A stretch of DNA of 64,000 nucleotides, taken from NCBI GenBank assembly GCA_002328035.1, contig DCVL01000026.1, positions 1-64,000 on the forward strand. The letters run 5' to 3'. This document shows positions 1 through 9,005 of this stretch, piece by piece (positions within the stretch are counted from its first letter, which is position 1; each line of letters starts with the position of its first letter). Origin of the DNA: Geobacter sp. UBA2189. Its GTDB lineage: Bacteria; Desulfobacterota; Desulfuromonadia; Geobacterales; Pseudopelobacteraceae. The notes under the pieces are model-generated. The model ran no database searches and had not been told where the DNA came from. It saw only the letters and a list, made by a program, of their open reading frames with translations. The position numbers and the translations under genes are program-made.

Positions 1-56
1 AACTCAAGACCGACAGACTCCTAGGGTTTTTGAATAAAAAGCGAGAGGATTTTGCC

Positions 57-1100
57 ATGACAACACCGATTGAAACATCTCTGTATAAAACATTGCCACT
101 TGGAACGGATCTGGCCGCCCGTCGTCGTTATATGATCGTAGACGACCCCATTGTCGGTAACTTCAGATTTGGTCTTTTGCTGGAAGATCTTGATATTATG
201 GCTGAACAGGCAGCTCTGGGCTATGCACGCCGTATCCATCCTGACGCCAAGGTCGTAACTGCGGCCATTGACAACATAATTGTCCGTCATGTTGTTGATA
301 TAGACCGCGATATCCAGATTGATGCCCGGATCAACCATGTGGGGAAGTCTTCCATGGTGGTAGGTATGCGGGTTGAGCATACCGGGACTCCTGCAACGCA
401 TATCGCCTCCTGTTATTTTACTATGGTAGCTCGTGGCGGAGAGTCTGCCGAAGAGAGCAGGGTGCTGCCCCCACTAGAGTATCTGGAGGCGCTGGAGCAG
501 CGCCGTGCAGAAAAATCCCAGCAAGAGCGAGAGAAGTATCGCCTACAGCAGGTAGCTCTGCAGGAACCTCCCAGCCATGAAGAGTATGAGCTATTGCGTC
601 AACTGCATATGGCTCAGGATGATCCAGATTTCAAAGGATTAAGGACAGACCGATTGGTGGTGGATGCCTGGGAGCGGATGTATCCTGAGCAGGAATATGT
701 ACCACACCGGATATTTGGTGGTTACCTTGTCCGTCGTGCATATGAGCTTTCGGCAATTTGCGCTGAACTGGTTGCTCCAGATCGTTCGATAATTGCGGCT
801 GTTAACCGGATTAACTTCTTTCATCCAGTCAGGCTCGGAGACAAGCTTCATTATACCTGCCGGGTTGTCTATACCAGCGGTAGCTTCATCTGCGTAGAGG
901 CAAATATTGAAAGGGTGAGTCGTGACCGTAGCAGTAAAGCTCTCTCAAACTCATGCCTGTTTACCTTTGTCAATGTTGACCAGAATTTGTGCCACCAGAA
1001 CGTACCGGAGATTTACCCAACTACCTACGCGGAGGACTCCCGCTATCTGGCCGCCCACCGCAGCCATCGTGCCATGCTTGAACACTATGAACTGATCTAA
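57..1100 (+). CDS. Double-hotdog acyl-CoA thioesterase
   Basis: Probable acyl-CoA hydrolase of 348 residues. Two hotdog-like halves are visible: residues about 25-135 (with HVGKSSMVVGMRVEHTG and a strand ending CYFTMVARGG) and about 195-320 (with HRIFGGYLVRRAYELS and FFHPVRLGD), joined by a charged linker rich in Glu, Gln and Arg. This matches the two-domain cytosolic acyl-CoA thioesterase layout (BFIT/BACH type) by established family knowledge; the substrate chain length cannot be read. I chose the ATG at 57 because GAGAGGA lies 8 bases upstream; an in-frame TTG at 30 has no such site. It is followed after about 100 bases by a radical SAM gene on the same strand. The family is fairly certain. 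Confidence 0.8.
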   Translation: MTTPIETSLYKTLPLGTDLAARRRYMIVDDPIVGNFRFGLLLEDLDIMAEQAALGYARRIHPDAKVVTAAIDNIIVRHVVDIDRDIQIDARINHVGKSSMVVGMRVEHTGTPATHIASCYFTMVARGGESAEESRVLPPLEYLEALEQRRAEKSQQEREKYRLQQVALQEPPSHEEYELLRQLHMAQDDPDFKGLRTDRLVVDAWERMYPEQEYVPHRIFGGYLVRRAYELSAICAELVAPDRSIIAAVNRINFFHPVRLGDKLHYTCRVVYTSGSFICVEANIERVSRDRSSKALSNSCLFTFVNVDQNLCHQNVPEIYPTTYAEDSRYLAAHRSHRAMLEHYELI

Positions 1101-1204
1101 GTTTTTTTTGCAGCAAATGGTGCTGGCATCTACGCCATTTGCTGTAGATAAACCAATTCTCATTGAAGTCTACTGTAAGTCTCTACCAGAAGGATTTGAG
1201 AGCT

Positions 1205-2086
1205 ATGCCTGTTTACATTGAACCGGTTTTCCGCCCACCAAGCGAGGCTCGCAGCCTGATCTTCCAGATAACCGTCGGTTGTTCACAGAATAACTGCGCT
1301 TTCTGCGGCATGTATAAGGGGAAGCAGTTCAAAATCAGGCCGGTTCAAGAGATCCTGGATGAAATTAAAGAGATCCCTACCCGCTACCTTGCCGAAATTG
1401 ACCGGGTCTTCCTTGCTGACGGTGATGCCTTGGTCTACCCTTTTGATGGACTGGTTACCATACTTGATGCACTCTCAAATATCTTCCCAGCTCTGACGCG
1501 GGTTGCATCCTACGCATCACCCAAAAGCCTTACCACTAAGTCTGCTGAACAGTTGTTCCAGTTGCGGGAGAAAAAATTGCGTATTTTGTACTTCGGACTT
1601 GAGTCCGGTGATGACCTGACGCTGGAACGGGTGAGGAAAGGCTACGCTGCTGAACGGATGGCAGAACTGGCGCTAATGGCAAGAGGTGCAGGGATGAAGT
1701 TGTCGGTGACAGCCATATTTGGTCTTGCAGGCAGAGCCCGCAGTAGTGAGCATGCAAGATCAACGGCGGAATGGGTGAACCGGGTCAACCCTGAGTATTT
1801 CTCCCTCCTGACCCTGTTCCACCGACACAATGAGCCGTTTGTGAACTCATTGGATCAATGCACCCGCAGGGAGTTGATGCTTGAGGCTAGGGAGATGCTG
1901 TCCCACCTGTCGCCTGCAAAGACGATCCTCCGCTCCAATCATATCTCAAACTTCCTGAATCTGGCCGGGAGCTACCCAAAAGACCGTGAAAGGTTGATCT
2001 CTGATGTCGAACGTGCCCTCAGGCATGCCGAAAGCTATCCCGGATTCCTGGATGAAGTTCCTGTATATGAAGAGGAATACTACTGA
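1205..2086 (+). CDS. Radical SAM protein (CX4CX2C type)
   Basis: Radical S-adenosylmethionine enzyme of 293 residues. The iron-sulphur ligands sit near the N terminus in GCSQNNCAFCGMYKGKQFK, giving CX4CX2C rather than the usual CX3CX2C; this spacing is typical of a bacterial radical SAM family of unknown function that I recognise by the GCS..CAFCGMY signature. LYFGLESGDD and the following helix fit the SAM-binding barrel. There is no C-terminal auxiliary cysteine cluster. The ATG at 1205 is preferred over an upstream in-frame TTG (1163), since AAGGATTTGAG lies just ahead of it. The substrate is unknown. Confidence 0.8.
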   Translation: MPVYIEPVFRPPSEARSLIFQITVGCSQNNCAFCGMYKGKQFKIRPVQEILDEIKEIPTRYLAEIDRVFLADGDALVYPFDGLVTILDALSNIFPALTRVASYASPKSLTTKSAEQLFQLREKKLRILYFGLESGDDLTLERVRKGYAAERMAELALMARGAGMKLSVTAIFGLAGRARSSEHARSTAEWVNRVNPEYFSLLTLFHRHNEPFVNSLDQCTRRELMLEAREMLSHLSPAKTILRSNHISNFLNLAGSYPKDRERLISDVERALRHAESYPGFLDEVPVYEEEYY

Positions 2087-2146
2087 CAAATAGATTTTTC
2101 GAGAGATAGTCCGGAGAAGTAAAGCTGTAAAAGTTGGGGTTTAGGC

Positions 2147-2917
2147 TTACCGAATGTCTTGTGTTACAAGCAATACAGAGACATTGTCTCTGCCTCCCTT
2201 GGCATTTGCTGCATCAACAAGGGAGGTGGCCAGTATGCTCAGGTTGCTGGCGACAGCACCGGAAAGAAGAGCTTCAAGTTCAGTATCCGACAGCATATCG
2301 GTCAAACCGTCAGAACAGATTAGAAGCGTATCATTCTGATGGATCTCGACAACCCTGAAATCAGGACAGGGTGGATTGCCGCTGCCAAGAGATATTGTCA
2401 GAGCGTGGAACTGTTTTTTAGGAATCTCACCCAGAGGAACCCCTTTTGCCAGCAGTTGGTTACCGACGGTGTGATCGTTGGTCAACAGTGTAAATTTGTG
2501 ACGCCCTTCTTCAAGTAGTCGATCAGGCTTGGGGTAATAATCGCGCTGAAACAGATAACAACGGCTGTCACCGGCATTGACAATAAAGGCTTCGTTGTTT
2601 TTTACCACTACTACAACCAGTGTTGTACCCATCCCGGCCATCGCAGGTTCTGTCTGCGCCCTGGTAAAAATTTCCCAATGAGCAGCATGAAGCGCATGCA
2701 CCATCAACTCAAAATATTCATCAACAGCTGTATGGGGAAGGTTGGCTCGCAGCACTGAATAGACGGTGTCAACCGCAAGTGCGCTTGCCACTTCACCGGC
2801 ATTATGTCCCCCAATCCCGTCGGCAAGCAGATAGATTCCGATTTTGTCATCTGTTTTGACACAATCTTCGTTGTTCTGGCGAACACGTCCGGGATCAGTC
2901 GCGCAGGCGGAAATCAT
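2147..2917 (-). CDS. PP2C-family Ser/Thr phosphatase
   Basis: Metal-dependent protein phosphatase of 256 residues covering a complete PP2C (PPM) domain with no extra domain. Visible motifs: an acidic metal site in RQNNEDC, DGIGGHNAGE, NAGDSRCYLF, LLICSDGLTDML and GGRDNVSVLLV, all in the canonical order. It should remove phosphate from Ser/Thr of proteins phosphorylated by the kinase encoded two genes upstream on the same strand. Its start codon overlaps the stop of the preceding 725-residue gene by 4 bases (ATGA), indicating translational coupling. It is convergent with the radical SAM gene, with no clear terminator between them. Confidence 0.92.
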   Translation of the reverse strand: MISACATDPGRVRQNNEDCVKTDDKIGIYLLADGIGGHNAGEVASALAVDTVYSVLRANLPHTAVDEYFELMVHALHAAHWEIFTRAQTEPAMAGMGTTLVVVVVKNNEAFIVNAGDSRCYLFQRDYYPKPDRLLEEGRHKFTLLTNDHTVGNQLLAKGVPLGEIPKKQFHALTISLGSGNPPCPDFRVVEIHQNDTLLICSDGLTDMLSDTELEALLSGAVASNLSILATSLVDAANAKGGRDNVSVLLVTQDIR

Positions 2918-5091
2918 GATGATTGTGGCCTGGGCCTCTGACCATTTTGCTGTTCGTACAGTAGAGATAAATAGGCATTCTTGTCAGGAGCAAGTTTCTT
3001 GTTGTAACCAAGCGTGGTAATCCTTGGCTCAACCTGGACAATAATGCCGTTGACCATAAATTTATGCTTAATGAAGTTTTTGTGCAGCCTCTTTTGAATA
3101 TAGAACGCACCGGATAGTTCAGTCATTGGCAGGATCATCATAGGAAATGCGGTTGTAGGGGCAGCATAGACACCGATAATGTCAGTATCCCTCTTCATCA
3201 ACTCTTTGAGAAGTTCAAGTGACTGATTGGTCAACTGATTCGTTAAGTCAGAGGTTATTTCAAGTACTGCGGTTGTCCAGGGATCCATTACCTTCTCGTA
3301 GGAGATGAGAATAGTGGAAAACGGGGTATTGTAGCGCTGGTTAAGTTTGACCTCACGATCAAGAAAAAAATCTGTATTACTCCAGTTATATACGCCTGAA
3401 GGTATTTCCAGGGAGTGATTTACCACTGAAGCGGTTCGCAGATGGGCTTTTTTGATAATCTCATCAAGCGATTCTGGTGCATACCCTTTTTTTATAAGGT
3501 GGGATCGTATTTCCTCCGTTACGTTGTAACCATACTTTCCGTTCTCAATAACTTGCTCAAAAACAGAAAGCACCAACTCTTCATCAGGTTTTGAAGAGCT
3601 GTTAATGCTATTTTTGACCCAGTCACCTTTAAGGCTGGAAACGGTCTCATTAAACTGACTTGCCAGATTTTTAGCAACTTCAGCAACGGTATCAGGATTT
3701 ATTTTCTGGGCTTTTAAACGTTCCAGAATCTCCTGCTCAATTCTGGAAACAGCGGCTTTAAGCATTCCACCGCCACCATTTGTTGAAACTTCCGGAGACT
3801 GTAATGCAAGGCTTCTACTGACCTTTTCAATATAGTCGCTCAATACGGCTGACATCTGCTGATCATCAGCCGTAACACCGCCATTTTTTATTTCCGAGGC
3901 GAGAATGATAAGCCTGGCAGCCTCCTCGGGTGCATCTTTGATCCCGTCAACCAGTTCGTTAAAAGTCAGTCCGATAAGTTCTGAGGCTTCAGCCATAACT
4001 TGCGTTAGCTCGTCACTGGCAAGTTCCTTGCTCAGTTCCTTTACCAGCAAAAGGTAGTCAGCAGGAGACATCCCTTCGGCAAAAAGAGCATCCTTCAATT
4101 GAGGCAATAGATATTTCAGCTCTTTGATATCTGGAAGCATTCTCCGGATAATCTGTGCCAGCCTCTTTACCGAAATAGATTTGTCGTTACGATATTCCTC
4201 TTTTATCAGGCGTACAATAACCTGGTAACTTAATTGGTTTACCTCGTTTATAGCAAGTTCGTCAGCCGTATCAAGTGCTCCGGTAGCCTGCTGGATTCTG
4301 GCATGTTCGAGAATATTTTCTTTAAGTTTGTAGACAGATTCAAGCATATCAGATGCTGAAAGAGGGGTGTCGTCCTCAGAACCCCCCGATCCATTGAGTT
4401 GTCCGCTGATTGCTTTTATTTGCGTTGAAATGAACCTGTCATACTCCGTCTGGGACATGTTGCCGGTCTCTTCGGCAGTTGCACCGGAAGCCCCTTTTCC
4501 GTACACCGCATTGCCAAGTGAAAGTATTTCCGCCACTCCGGTGCGTATATCAACAGAATCAGACTCTCCATTATCCCCTCTGTTCGTGGTCTGCAGACTG
4601 CTAATCACCTGCGTTTCGGAAAGGACTCCTTTGTTTACAACAGCTTCGTCAACGGTGACTTTCTGGTACACAACATAGTTTAACCGTACCCCTGAAATAT
4701 GGTTGTTTTCGAGGTAATGCTGCATTGTTGCCATATCCCTGAAATCAGCCAGGGAGCCTATCATGTAAAACAGAGTCTGAAGAGCTTCCAGGGTAGCAGT
4801 TTTATCAAAACTTACGGATTGTATACCTGCCTTGGTAAATCGGCTTGTGATGCGTGGAACACTTACCAACTTGTCAACGCAATGGTTTTCAAGATAAACA
4901 GAGCCCCTCTCAACACTTACCGTAACAATCTCCGCAAGACTGAACGCCTGCTCCAACATGATGAAAAAGTTTGCAGAACTGTCTTTTGTTGACTGGTGTT
5001 CTCCACCAAACATAAATGCATTGTTGAACGCCAGATTGAAGGTTCTGGCTATCTGTAATGCCTGTTTCAGATCAATTTCAGTGTTTGACAT
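2914..5091 (-). CDS. Signalling protein with degenerate GGDEF-like C terminus, unknown function
   Basis: I do not recognise this 725-residue protein as a whole. It is soluble, acidic and helix-rich, with no signal peptide. Residues about 1-160 resemble the N-terminal region found beside HD-GYP or GGDEF proteins. The last 160 residues look like a GGDEF fold that has lost its signature: FSTILISYEKVMD aligns with the metal-site segment and FPMMILPMTELSGAF with the segment after GGEEF, but no GGDEF sequence remains, so diguanylate cyclase activity is not expected. It lies between a Ser/Thr kinase and a PP2C phosphatase in one operon (34-base gap upstream, 4-base overlap downstream), so it may be their substrate or scaffold. 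That role is inference. Confidence 0.6.
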   Translation of the reverse strand: MSNTEIDLKQALQIARTFNLAFNNAFMFGGEHQSTKDSSANFFIMLEQAFSLAEIVTVSVERGSVYLENHCVDKLVSVPRITSRFTKAGIQSVSFDKTATLEALQTLFYMIGSLADFRDMATMQHYLENNHISGVRLNYVVYQKVTVDEAVVNKGVLSETQVISSLQTTNRGDNGESDSVDIRTGVAEILSLGNAVYGKGASGATAEETGNMSQTEYDRFISTQIKAISGQLNGSGGSEDDTPLSASDMLESVYKLKENILEHARIQQATGALDTADELAINEVNQLSYQVIVRLIKEEYRNDKSISVKRLAQIIRRMLPDIKELKYLLPQLKDALFAEGMSPADYLLLVKELSKELASDELTQVMAEASELIGLTFNELVDGIKDAPEEAARLIILASEIKNGGVTADDQQMSAVLSDYIEKVSRSLALQSPEVSTNGGGGMLKAAVSRIEQEILERLKAQKINPDTVAEVAKNLASQFNETVSSLKGDWVKNSINSSSKPDEELVLSVFEQVIENGKYGYNVTEEIRSHLIKKGYAPESLDEIIKKAHLRTASVVNHSLEIPSGVYNWSNTDFFLDREVKLNQRYNTPFSTILISYEKVMDPWTTAVLEITSDLTNQLTNQSLELLKELMKRDTDIIGVYAAPTTAFPMMILPMTELSGAFYIQKRLHKNFIKHKFMVNGIIVQVEPRITTLGYNKKLAPDKNAYLSLLYEQQNGQRPRPQSS

Positions 5092-5125
5092 ATACTTATT
5101 GGATCCCCGTATTCAAATTAAATAG

Positions 5126-6022
5126 TCAGAGCAGACTTCTCTTGCGGGCATATATTTCGAGCTGTTTTTTAAATTCCTGACAATCGGTAAAGCGAGCGTC
5201 AATGAGGGGAGCTATCGCTTTGTCAATTATTGCCTCAAGTTCAGTGTCAATGACAGGATTTACCTCAGAAGGTCTGGCCGTAAAAAAACTCTCCGGTTCT
5301 GTCTTCTTCCTTTTGATCATATCCGCAGCGGACTCCGTACGTACAGGCAGTTGCCCCGTTACCATTTCCATCAGTATAACACCAACTGAATAAATGTCAG
5401 TTCTGCCATCAGTTTCTGAAGAGGCAGCCTGCTCGGGTGAGATATACAATGGTGTCCCGAACAGAAGTGACGAGGATCCGGCTTCAGCCCAGACCGTCCG
5501 GGCAATACCGAAGTCGGCCACCATGGGACGCTTGAACCGGTCATCAATAAGAATATTGGCCGGTTTGATATCCTGATGAAAAACACCCTCATCATGGGCA
5601 TATCCCAGGGCATCAAGCACCTGACAGAGCCAGGGGAGGGTTTCTGAAAACGGAAGGATACGTTTGGTAGGGATCGGATGTTTACGTGCCTTGACGATGA
5701 TCTCTCTCAGATCCCTACCGACAACAAGCTGCATAACCTGAAAAAAGAAGTCATCGGTTTCGCCCATTTCGTAAACCGGTACAATATTGGGATGGTTGAG
5801 TATACCAATGGTCTCAGCCTCATCACGGAACATCTTCTGTGCTTTTTTGCTGCTTGCAACTGTTTTGGGAAGAATTTTGACGGCAACCTGACGTTTAAGG
5901 GTTGACTGATACCCGATAAAGACAGCGCCCATTGCACCTTTCCCTAAAAGTTTAACAAGCGTCACTGTGCCGATGTTGGTGCCGATATAACTTGAGAGAT
6001 TGATTGAAGAGATAGTTGCCAT
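5126..6022 (-). CDS. Hanks-type Ser/Thr protein kinase
   Basis: Cytosolic eukaryotic-type kinase of 298 residues consisting of the catalytic domain only, with no transmembrane helix or PASTA tail. Motifs: glycine loop GKGAMGAV (residues 27-34), VAVKIL with the ATP-contacting Lys49, FHQDIKPANIL as catalytic loop, VADFGIA as metal loop and GTPLYISPEQ as P+1/APE region. The catalytic loop reads HQD instead of HRD, so this is a non-RD kinase, often not dependent on activation-loop phosphorylation (family knowledge). First gene of an operon with the unknown 725-residue protein and a PP2C phosphatase, and divergent from an FHA phospho-reader gene. Together they form a phospho-signalling module. Confidence 0.93.
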   Translation of the reverse strand: MATISSINLSSYIGTNIGTVTLVKLLGKGAMGAVFIGYQSTLKRQVAVKILPKTVASSKKAQKMFRDEAETIGILNHPNIVPVYEMGETDDFFFQVMQLVVGRDLREIIVKARKHPIPTKRILPFSETLPWLCQVLDALGYAHDEGVFHQDIKPANILIDDRFKRPMVADFGIARTVWAEAGSSSLLFGTPLYISPEQAASSETDGRTDIYSVGVILMEMVTGQLPVRTESAADMIKRKKTEPESFFTARPSEVNPVIDTELEAIIDKAIAPLIDARFTDCQEFKKQLEIYARKRSLL

Positions 6023-6045
6023 TGTGTGATCTCCTGCTATAATGC

Positions 6046-6141
6046 CCGATATCGGACAGTAACAATTTTATAAGATCTGGTAAACATCAAAAAAGAGGTG
6101 TAGCAGGCGCCAAAGAAGTGAGCGCGGTGCCTTAACACCTG
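6046..6141. promoter_or_regulatory. Divergent intergenic region with palindromes
   Basis: The 159 bases between the kinase and FHA genes must hold both promoters. They contain the perfect 10-base palindrome CCGATATCGG at 6046-6055 and an imperfect hairpin at about 6097-6141 (AGGTGTA...AACACCT with an inner GGCGCC/GGTGCC step). I see no convincing sigma-70 or sigma-54 boxes. A shared operator is plausible but unproven. Confidence 0.3.
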
Positions 6142-6181
6142 GAGCTCCTGACAAAGACCACCACCTCAAGGAATACTTGCC

Positions 6182-7297
6182 ATGCAACAGTCTGCCATAC
6201 CATCAGCACAGAACTGTATCCAGTTTTGCCAACAGAAGGTTCTCTTGGAGAACGAATCATTTTCGCTTGATCAGCTCTCCTGCATCCTGGATATGGTGTA
6301 CACGGATCATAAAGCGGTTACCGGCAGAACATTTACCGGTTATCTGAAGTTTGCCGGTGAGGACTGTTGTCAGCTATTTCTTTTCTTTTTTAAGGGTGAA
6401 CCATATGCTGCGGGAAGGTACACCGAAGGTAAGCCAACCATATACACCATTCAGGAGCTTGCTCGACAGTTGGCTAAGACCGATAAATCGTCCTTGCTGG
6501 TAACCTTGTGTGAGACTGATCCTATATTATTGAAAAGCATGTTGCTTTTCCTGCAGAAAGAACCAGCGATAAAAGCGCCTACTTCGCTGATTGATTTTGA
6601 ATACGTTGTTCAGCAAATTGGCGAGGTCGGTGAGCATGCGATGATTGCACTCAGCAGAGATAATAAATTTAACTGTTATTTTTTTAAAGGCGGAAAATGT
6701 GCGCAGGTTCATTATGCTGACAGTACATTTGAAAGGCCTACTGGAATGACGCTTGACGAAGAAATGCTTCTGTATGCTTTTCAGCCTGGTCTGGAAATTC
6801 AAGCCTACATCTATAGGGATATGAACACAACTGTGGCAGAAGATTCAAGCCATTATGACAAAGAGTCCATGTATGAGTTGTTAACGGTAGGTTATCTAAA
6901 AAACAAGCGTAAAGATGATCAGGAACCATCAGTAAAAACTGAAAGTAAATCCATTGAAACTGAGCTAAGGCGCCAACATCAGGAACCGGTTCTTGCCCAT
7001 ATAATGCTCAAAATTGAATCAGGTTCTCTTCAAGGGAAAACTTTTACGGTAACAGCCCCATGTACGATTGGCCGCAAGGAATGTGACCTGATACTGGACG
7101 ATCGCTTGGTCTCACGACGCCATGCCAAGTTAAAAATTGCAGAGAACATGGTTATTATTGAAGATCTGGCAAGTAAGAACGGAACGAGGGTGAACGGTGA
7201 AAAAACAGTAAACAGTCCACTTGTGCCAAACGATCTTGTATCCATTGGCCCAATTAATCTCAGAATCCTGGAGATATCTTTACCGCCTGTGGTTTAG
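6182..7297 (+). CDS. FHA-domain protein
   Basis: Protein of 371 residues whose C-terminal 95 residues form a forkhead-associated domain that binds phosphothreonine: TIGRKECDLILDD, LVSRRHAKLKI and DLASKNGTRVNG carry the conserved GR, SRRH and NGT contacts. The N-terminal 250 residues hold two similar-looking units with short FFFKGEPYAAG and CYFFKGGKCAQVHYA strands that resemble DUF4388-type repeats; their function is unknown. Divergent from the kinase gene, so it is a likely reader of the phosphorylation made by that kinase. AAGGAA lies about 8 bases upstream of the ATG. Confidence 0.85.
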   Translation: MQQSAIPSAQNCIQFCQQKVLLENESFSLDQLSCILDMVYTDHKAVTGRTFTGYLKFAGEDCCQLFLFFFKGEPYAAGRYTEGKPTIYTIQELARQLAKTDKSSLLVTLCETDPILLKSMLLFLQKEPAIKAPTSLIDFEYVVQQIGEVGEHAMIALSRDNKFNCYFFKGGKCAQVHYADSTFERPTGMTLDEEMLLYAFQPGLEIQAYIYRDMNTTVAEDSSHYDKESMYELLTVGYLKNKRKDDQEPSVKTESKSIETELRRQHQEPVLAHIMLKIESGSLQGKTFTVTAPCTIGRKECDLILDDRLVSRRHAKLKIAENMVIIEDLASKNGTRVNGEKTVNSPLVPNDLVSIGPINLRILEISLPPVV

Positions 7298-7445
7298 GCA
7301 TATATGGAAAAAACCGTTTGACTACCCAATCTGTAAAATAGTCAGAATACCAAAGAAACAGGACAAGAAAGGTTGAGTCCTTCATCAGTCACCGCTACTT
7401 CCGAGAATGCCACCCAGAACACTGGCGCCAAGAAGTGAACCTTTA

Positions 7446-7934
7446 TCACAAAAATCTCACCAACAGAAACAGCCCTATCATGGCTATGCCGATTGCAAAC
7501 TTTCCCGCCAACCCTATGGCAAGTCCAACCACCGTACCAAATCCCGCACGGCTTGCCTCATCCAGTGTGCGTTGCAGAGACAGCTCCCCTATAACAGCGC
7601 CAACAAAAGGACCAAGCAGTATTCCTGGAATACCAAGAAAGAGTCCGACAATACCACCTAACACAGCGCCTGCCATTGCCCGGCGTGAACCACCGAATTT
7701 CTTGACTCCAAGGACTGAAGCGGTAAATTCCACCAGATATGTCAGAGCTGTCATAAGCGCTAAAGCAAGAAGCGTCCAGAAGGAGATATATTGAAAATCC
7801 TCAGCCCAGGCTCCAAAGAGAAGCCCCAAAAATAATATGGGTGCACCAGGTAGTACCGGCAAGAGTAATCCTGCTAAACCCGTAACAGTCAGAATCGCTG
7901 ACAGGATCCAGAAAATCAGGGATTGGTCAGTCAT
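7446..7934 (-). CDS. DUF456 membrane protein
   Basis: Integral membrane protein of 162 residues with four to five hydrophobic segments and the glycine-rich pattern of DUF456: LLLPVLPGAPILFLGLLFGAW near the N terminus and GIPGILLGPFVGAVIGE in the middle. Function unknown across the family; the glycine-zipper-like segments suggest helix packing. Convergent with the FHA gene; the 148 bases between them contain no recognisable terminator. Family assignment is confident. Confidence 0.85.
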   Translation of the reverse strand: MTDQSLIFWILSAILTVTGLAGLLLPVLPGAPILFLGLLFGAWAEDFQYISFWTLLALALMTALTYLVEFTASVLGVKKFGGSRRAMAGAVLGGIVGLFLGIPGILLGPFVGAVIGELSLQRTLDEASRAGFGTVVGLAIGLAGKFAIGIAMIGLFLLVRFL

Positions 7935-8227
7935 ATCGAGAAGCCCCTCTAGCTTTAGAATTTAAATGTACTTGTTTACAGCCTTGTCAAGCCTTGCATC
8001 AGCTACATCAATAATTTCTCCTGATGAAAAATTAAAAAAAGAGCTATATACCGCTTATAAACGTACTTTATATACAAGCTGGAGCGAATAGTAAACGAAC
8101 TGTGGTTTTACAAGTAGAAGGATAGGGTGAAGAGGTTCCAGAAAAGACTTAAAGACTGGATCAACGGCAAGCTTTAGGTGCATAAAGCAGCATAAGAACG
8201 TGAACCTAAAACAACGAGGAATATAAT

Positions 8228-8863
8228 TTGAAGCAAGAATTTGCGAGGCAGCTTGTTGATACGCTTCCATCAGGCCTTCAAAACCTGTTTAATCCGTGGA
8301 AAGATAGTTGCCAGTATGATACTGCCGGTAACGGCCCGACTCAGAAACTGGAACGGCTTGCGCAACATCTGAACTGTCAGCCTGAGTTTTTTCTTATCGG
8401 TGAAGCTCCAGGTTATCAGGGCTGCAGGTATAGTGGCATTGCCTTTACCAGTGAGCGGCTGCTTCTGGAAGGAGCCATTCCCGGAATAGATCGTTTGACC
8501 GGCCGTCTCTCTAAAAGGGAAAGACCTTTTTCCGAGCCATCAGCAACCATCGTCTGGAATACGCTAAACGAACTTGGCATCAGCAAGTGCACAATCCTTT
8601 GGAACGCTCTCCAGCTCCATCCGTTTAAACCAGAACAACCCTGGTCTAACAGGACACCCACAGATAATGAGTTGTCTTTGGGAAAACCTGCCTTGCGACT
8701 TCTTGTTTCAGCCTTTCCAAGAGCAAAGATGATTGCTGTCGGTCAAAAGGCCTGTCTACTTTTGGGGAAGATGGGAATTGAGCCGACGGCTGTTGTGCGT
8801 CATCCTGCTAATGGTGGCGCCAGCAAGTTTAAAGCAGGTATGATAGAATTGATCCGTCAATAG
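8228..8863 (+). CDS. Uracil-DNA glycosylase superfamily protein
   Basis: Base-excision repair glycosylase of 211 residues. Motif 1 is FFLIGEAPGYQGCRYSGIAF, the GEAPG form typical of family 4/5-like and single-strand-selective relatives rather than the E. coli Ung GQDPY form; the C-terminal leucine-loop motif is VRHPANGG. There are no iron-sulphur cysteines of the family 4 pattern. Start is TTG at 8228, supported by AACGAGGA 7 bases upstream. The 293 bases upstream (7935-8227) are AT-rich and show no other gene. Exact subfamily and substrate range are uncertain. Confidence 0.75.
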   Translation: MKQEFARQLVDTLPSGLQNLFNPWKDSCQYDTAGNGPTQKLERLAQHLNCQPEFFLIGEAPGYQGCRYSGIAFTSERLLLEGAIPGIDRLTGRLSKRERPFSEPSATIVWNTLNELGISKCTILWNALQLHPFKPEQPWSNRTPTDNELSLGKPALRLLVSAFPRAKMIAVGQKACLLLGKMGIEPTAVVRHPANGGASKFKAGMIELIRQ

Positions 8864-8928
8864 TAGATATTGGATCTATTTCATGGATATTGTACTGAGA
8901 TAGCAGAAGCAAAAGGAGACTTACTGGA

Positions 8929-8977
8929 GCTTCGGGTCACGGTAAAGTACTGATGTACTTCTTTAATCAAGCGAAGC
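8929..8977 (+). promoter_or_regulatory. Nested stem-loop in leader of secreted repeat protein
   Basis: GCTTCG (8929-8934) pairs with CGAAGC (8972-8977), and inside them AAAGTAC (8944-8950) pairs with GTACTT at 8955-8960. It lies 29 bases before the next start codon and lacks a T-run, so it is more likely a leader structure than a terminator. Confidence 0.3.
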
Positions 8978-9005
8978 AGCCATAACCAACTACAAGGAGG
9001 ACACC

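Noticed and set aside
7299..7307. CATATATGG after the FHA gene stop
   Set aside because: Lacks the flanking CTG/CAG halves and has no sigma-54 promoter within 200 bases in either direction.
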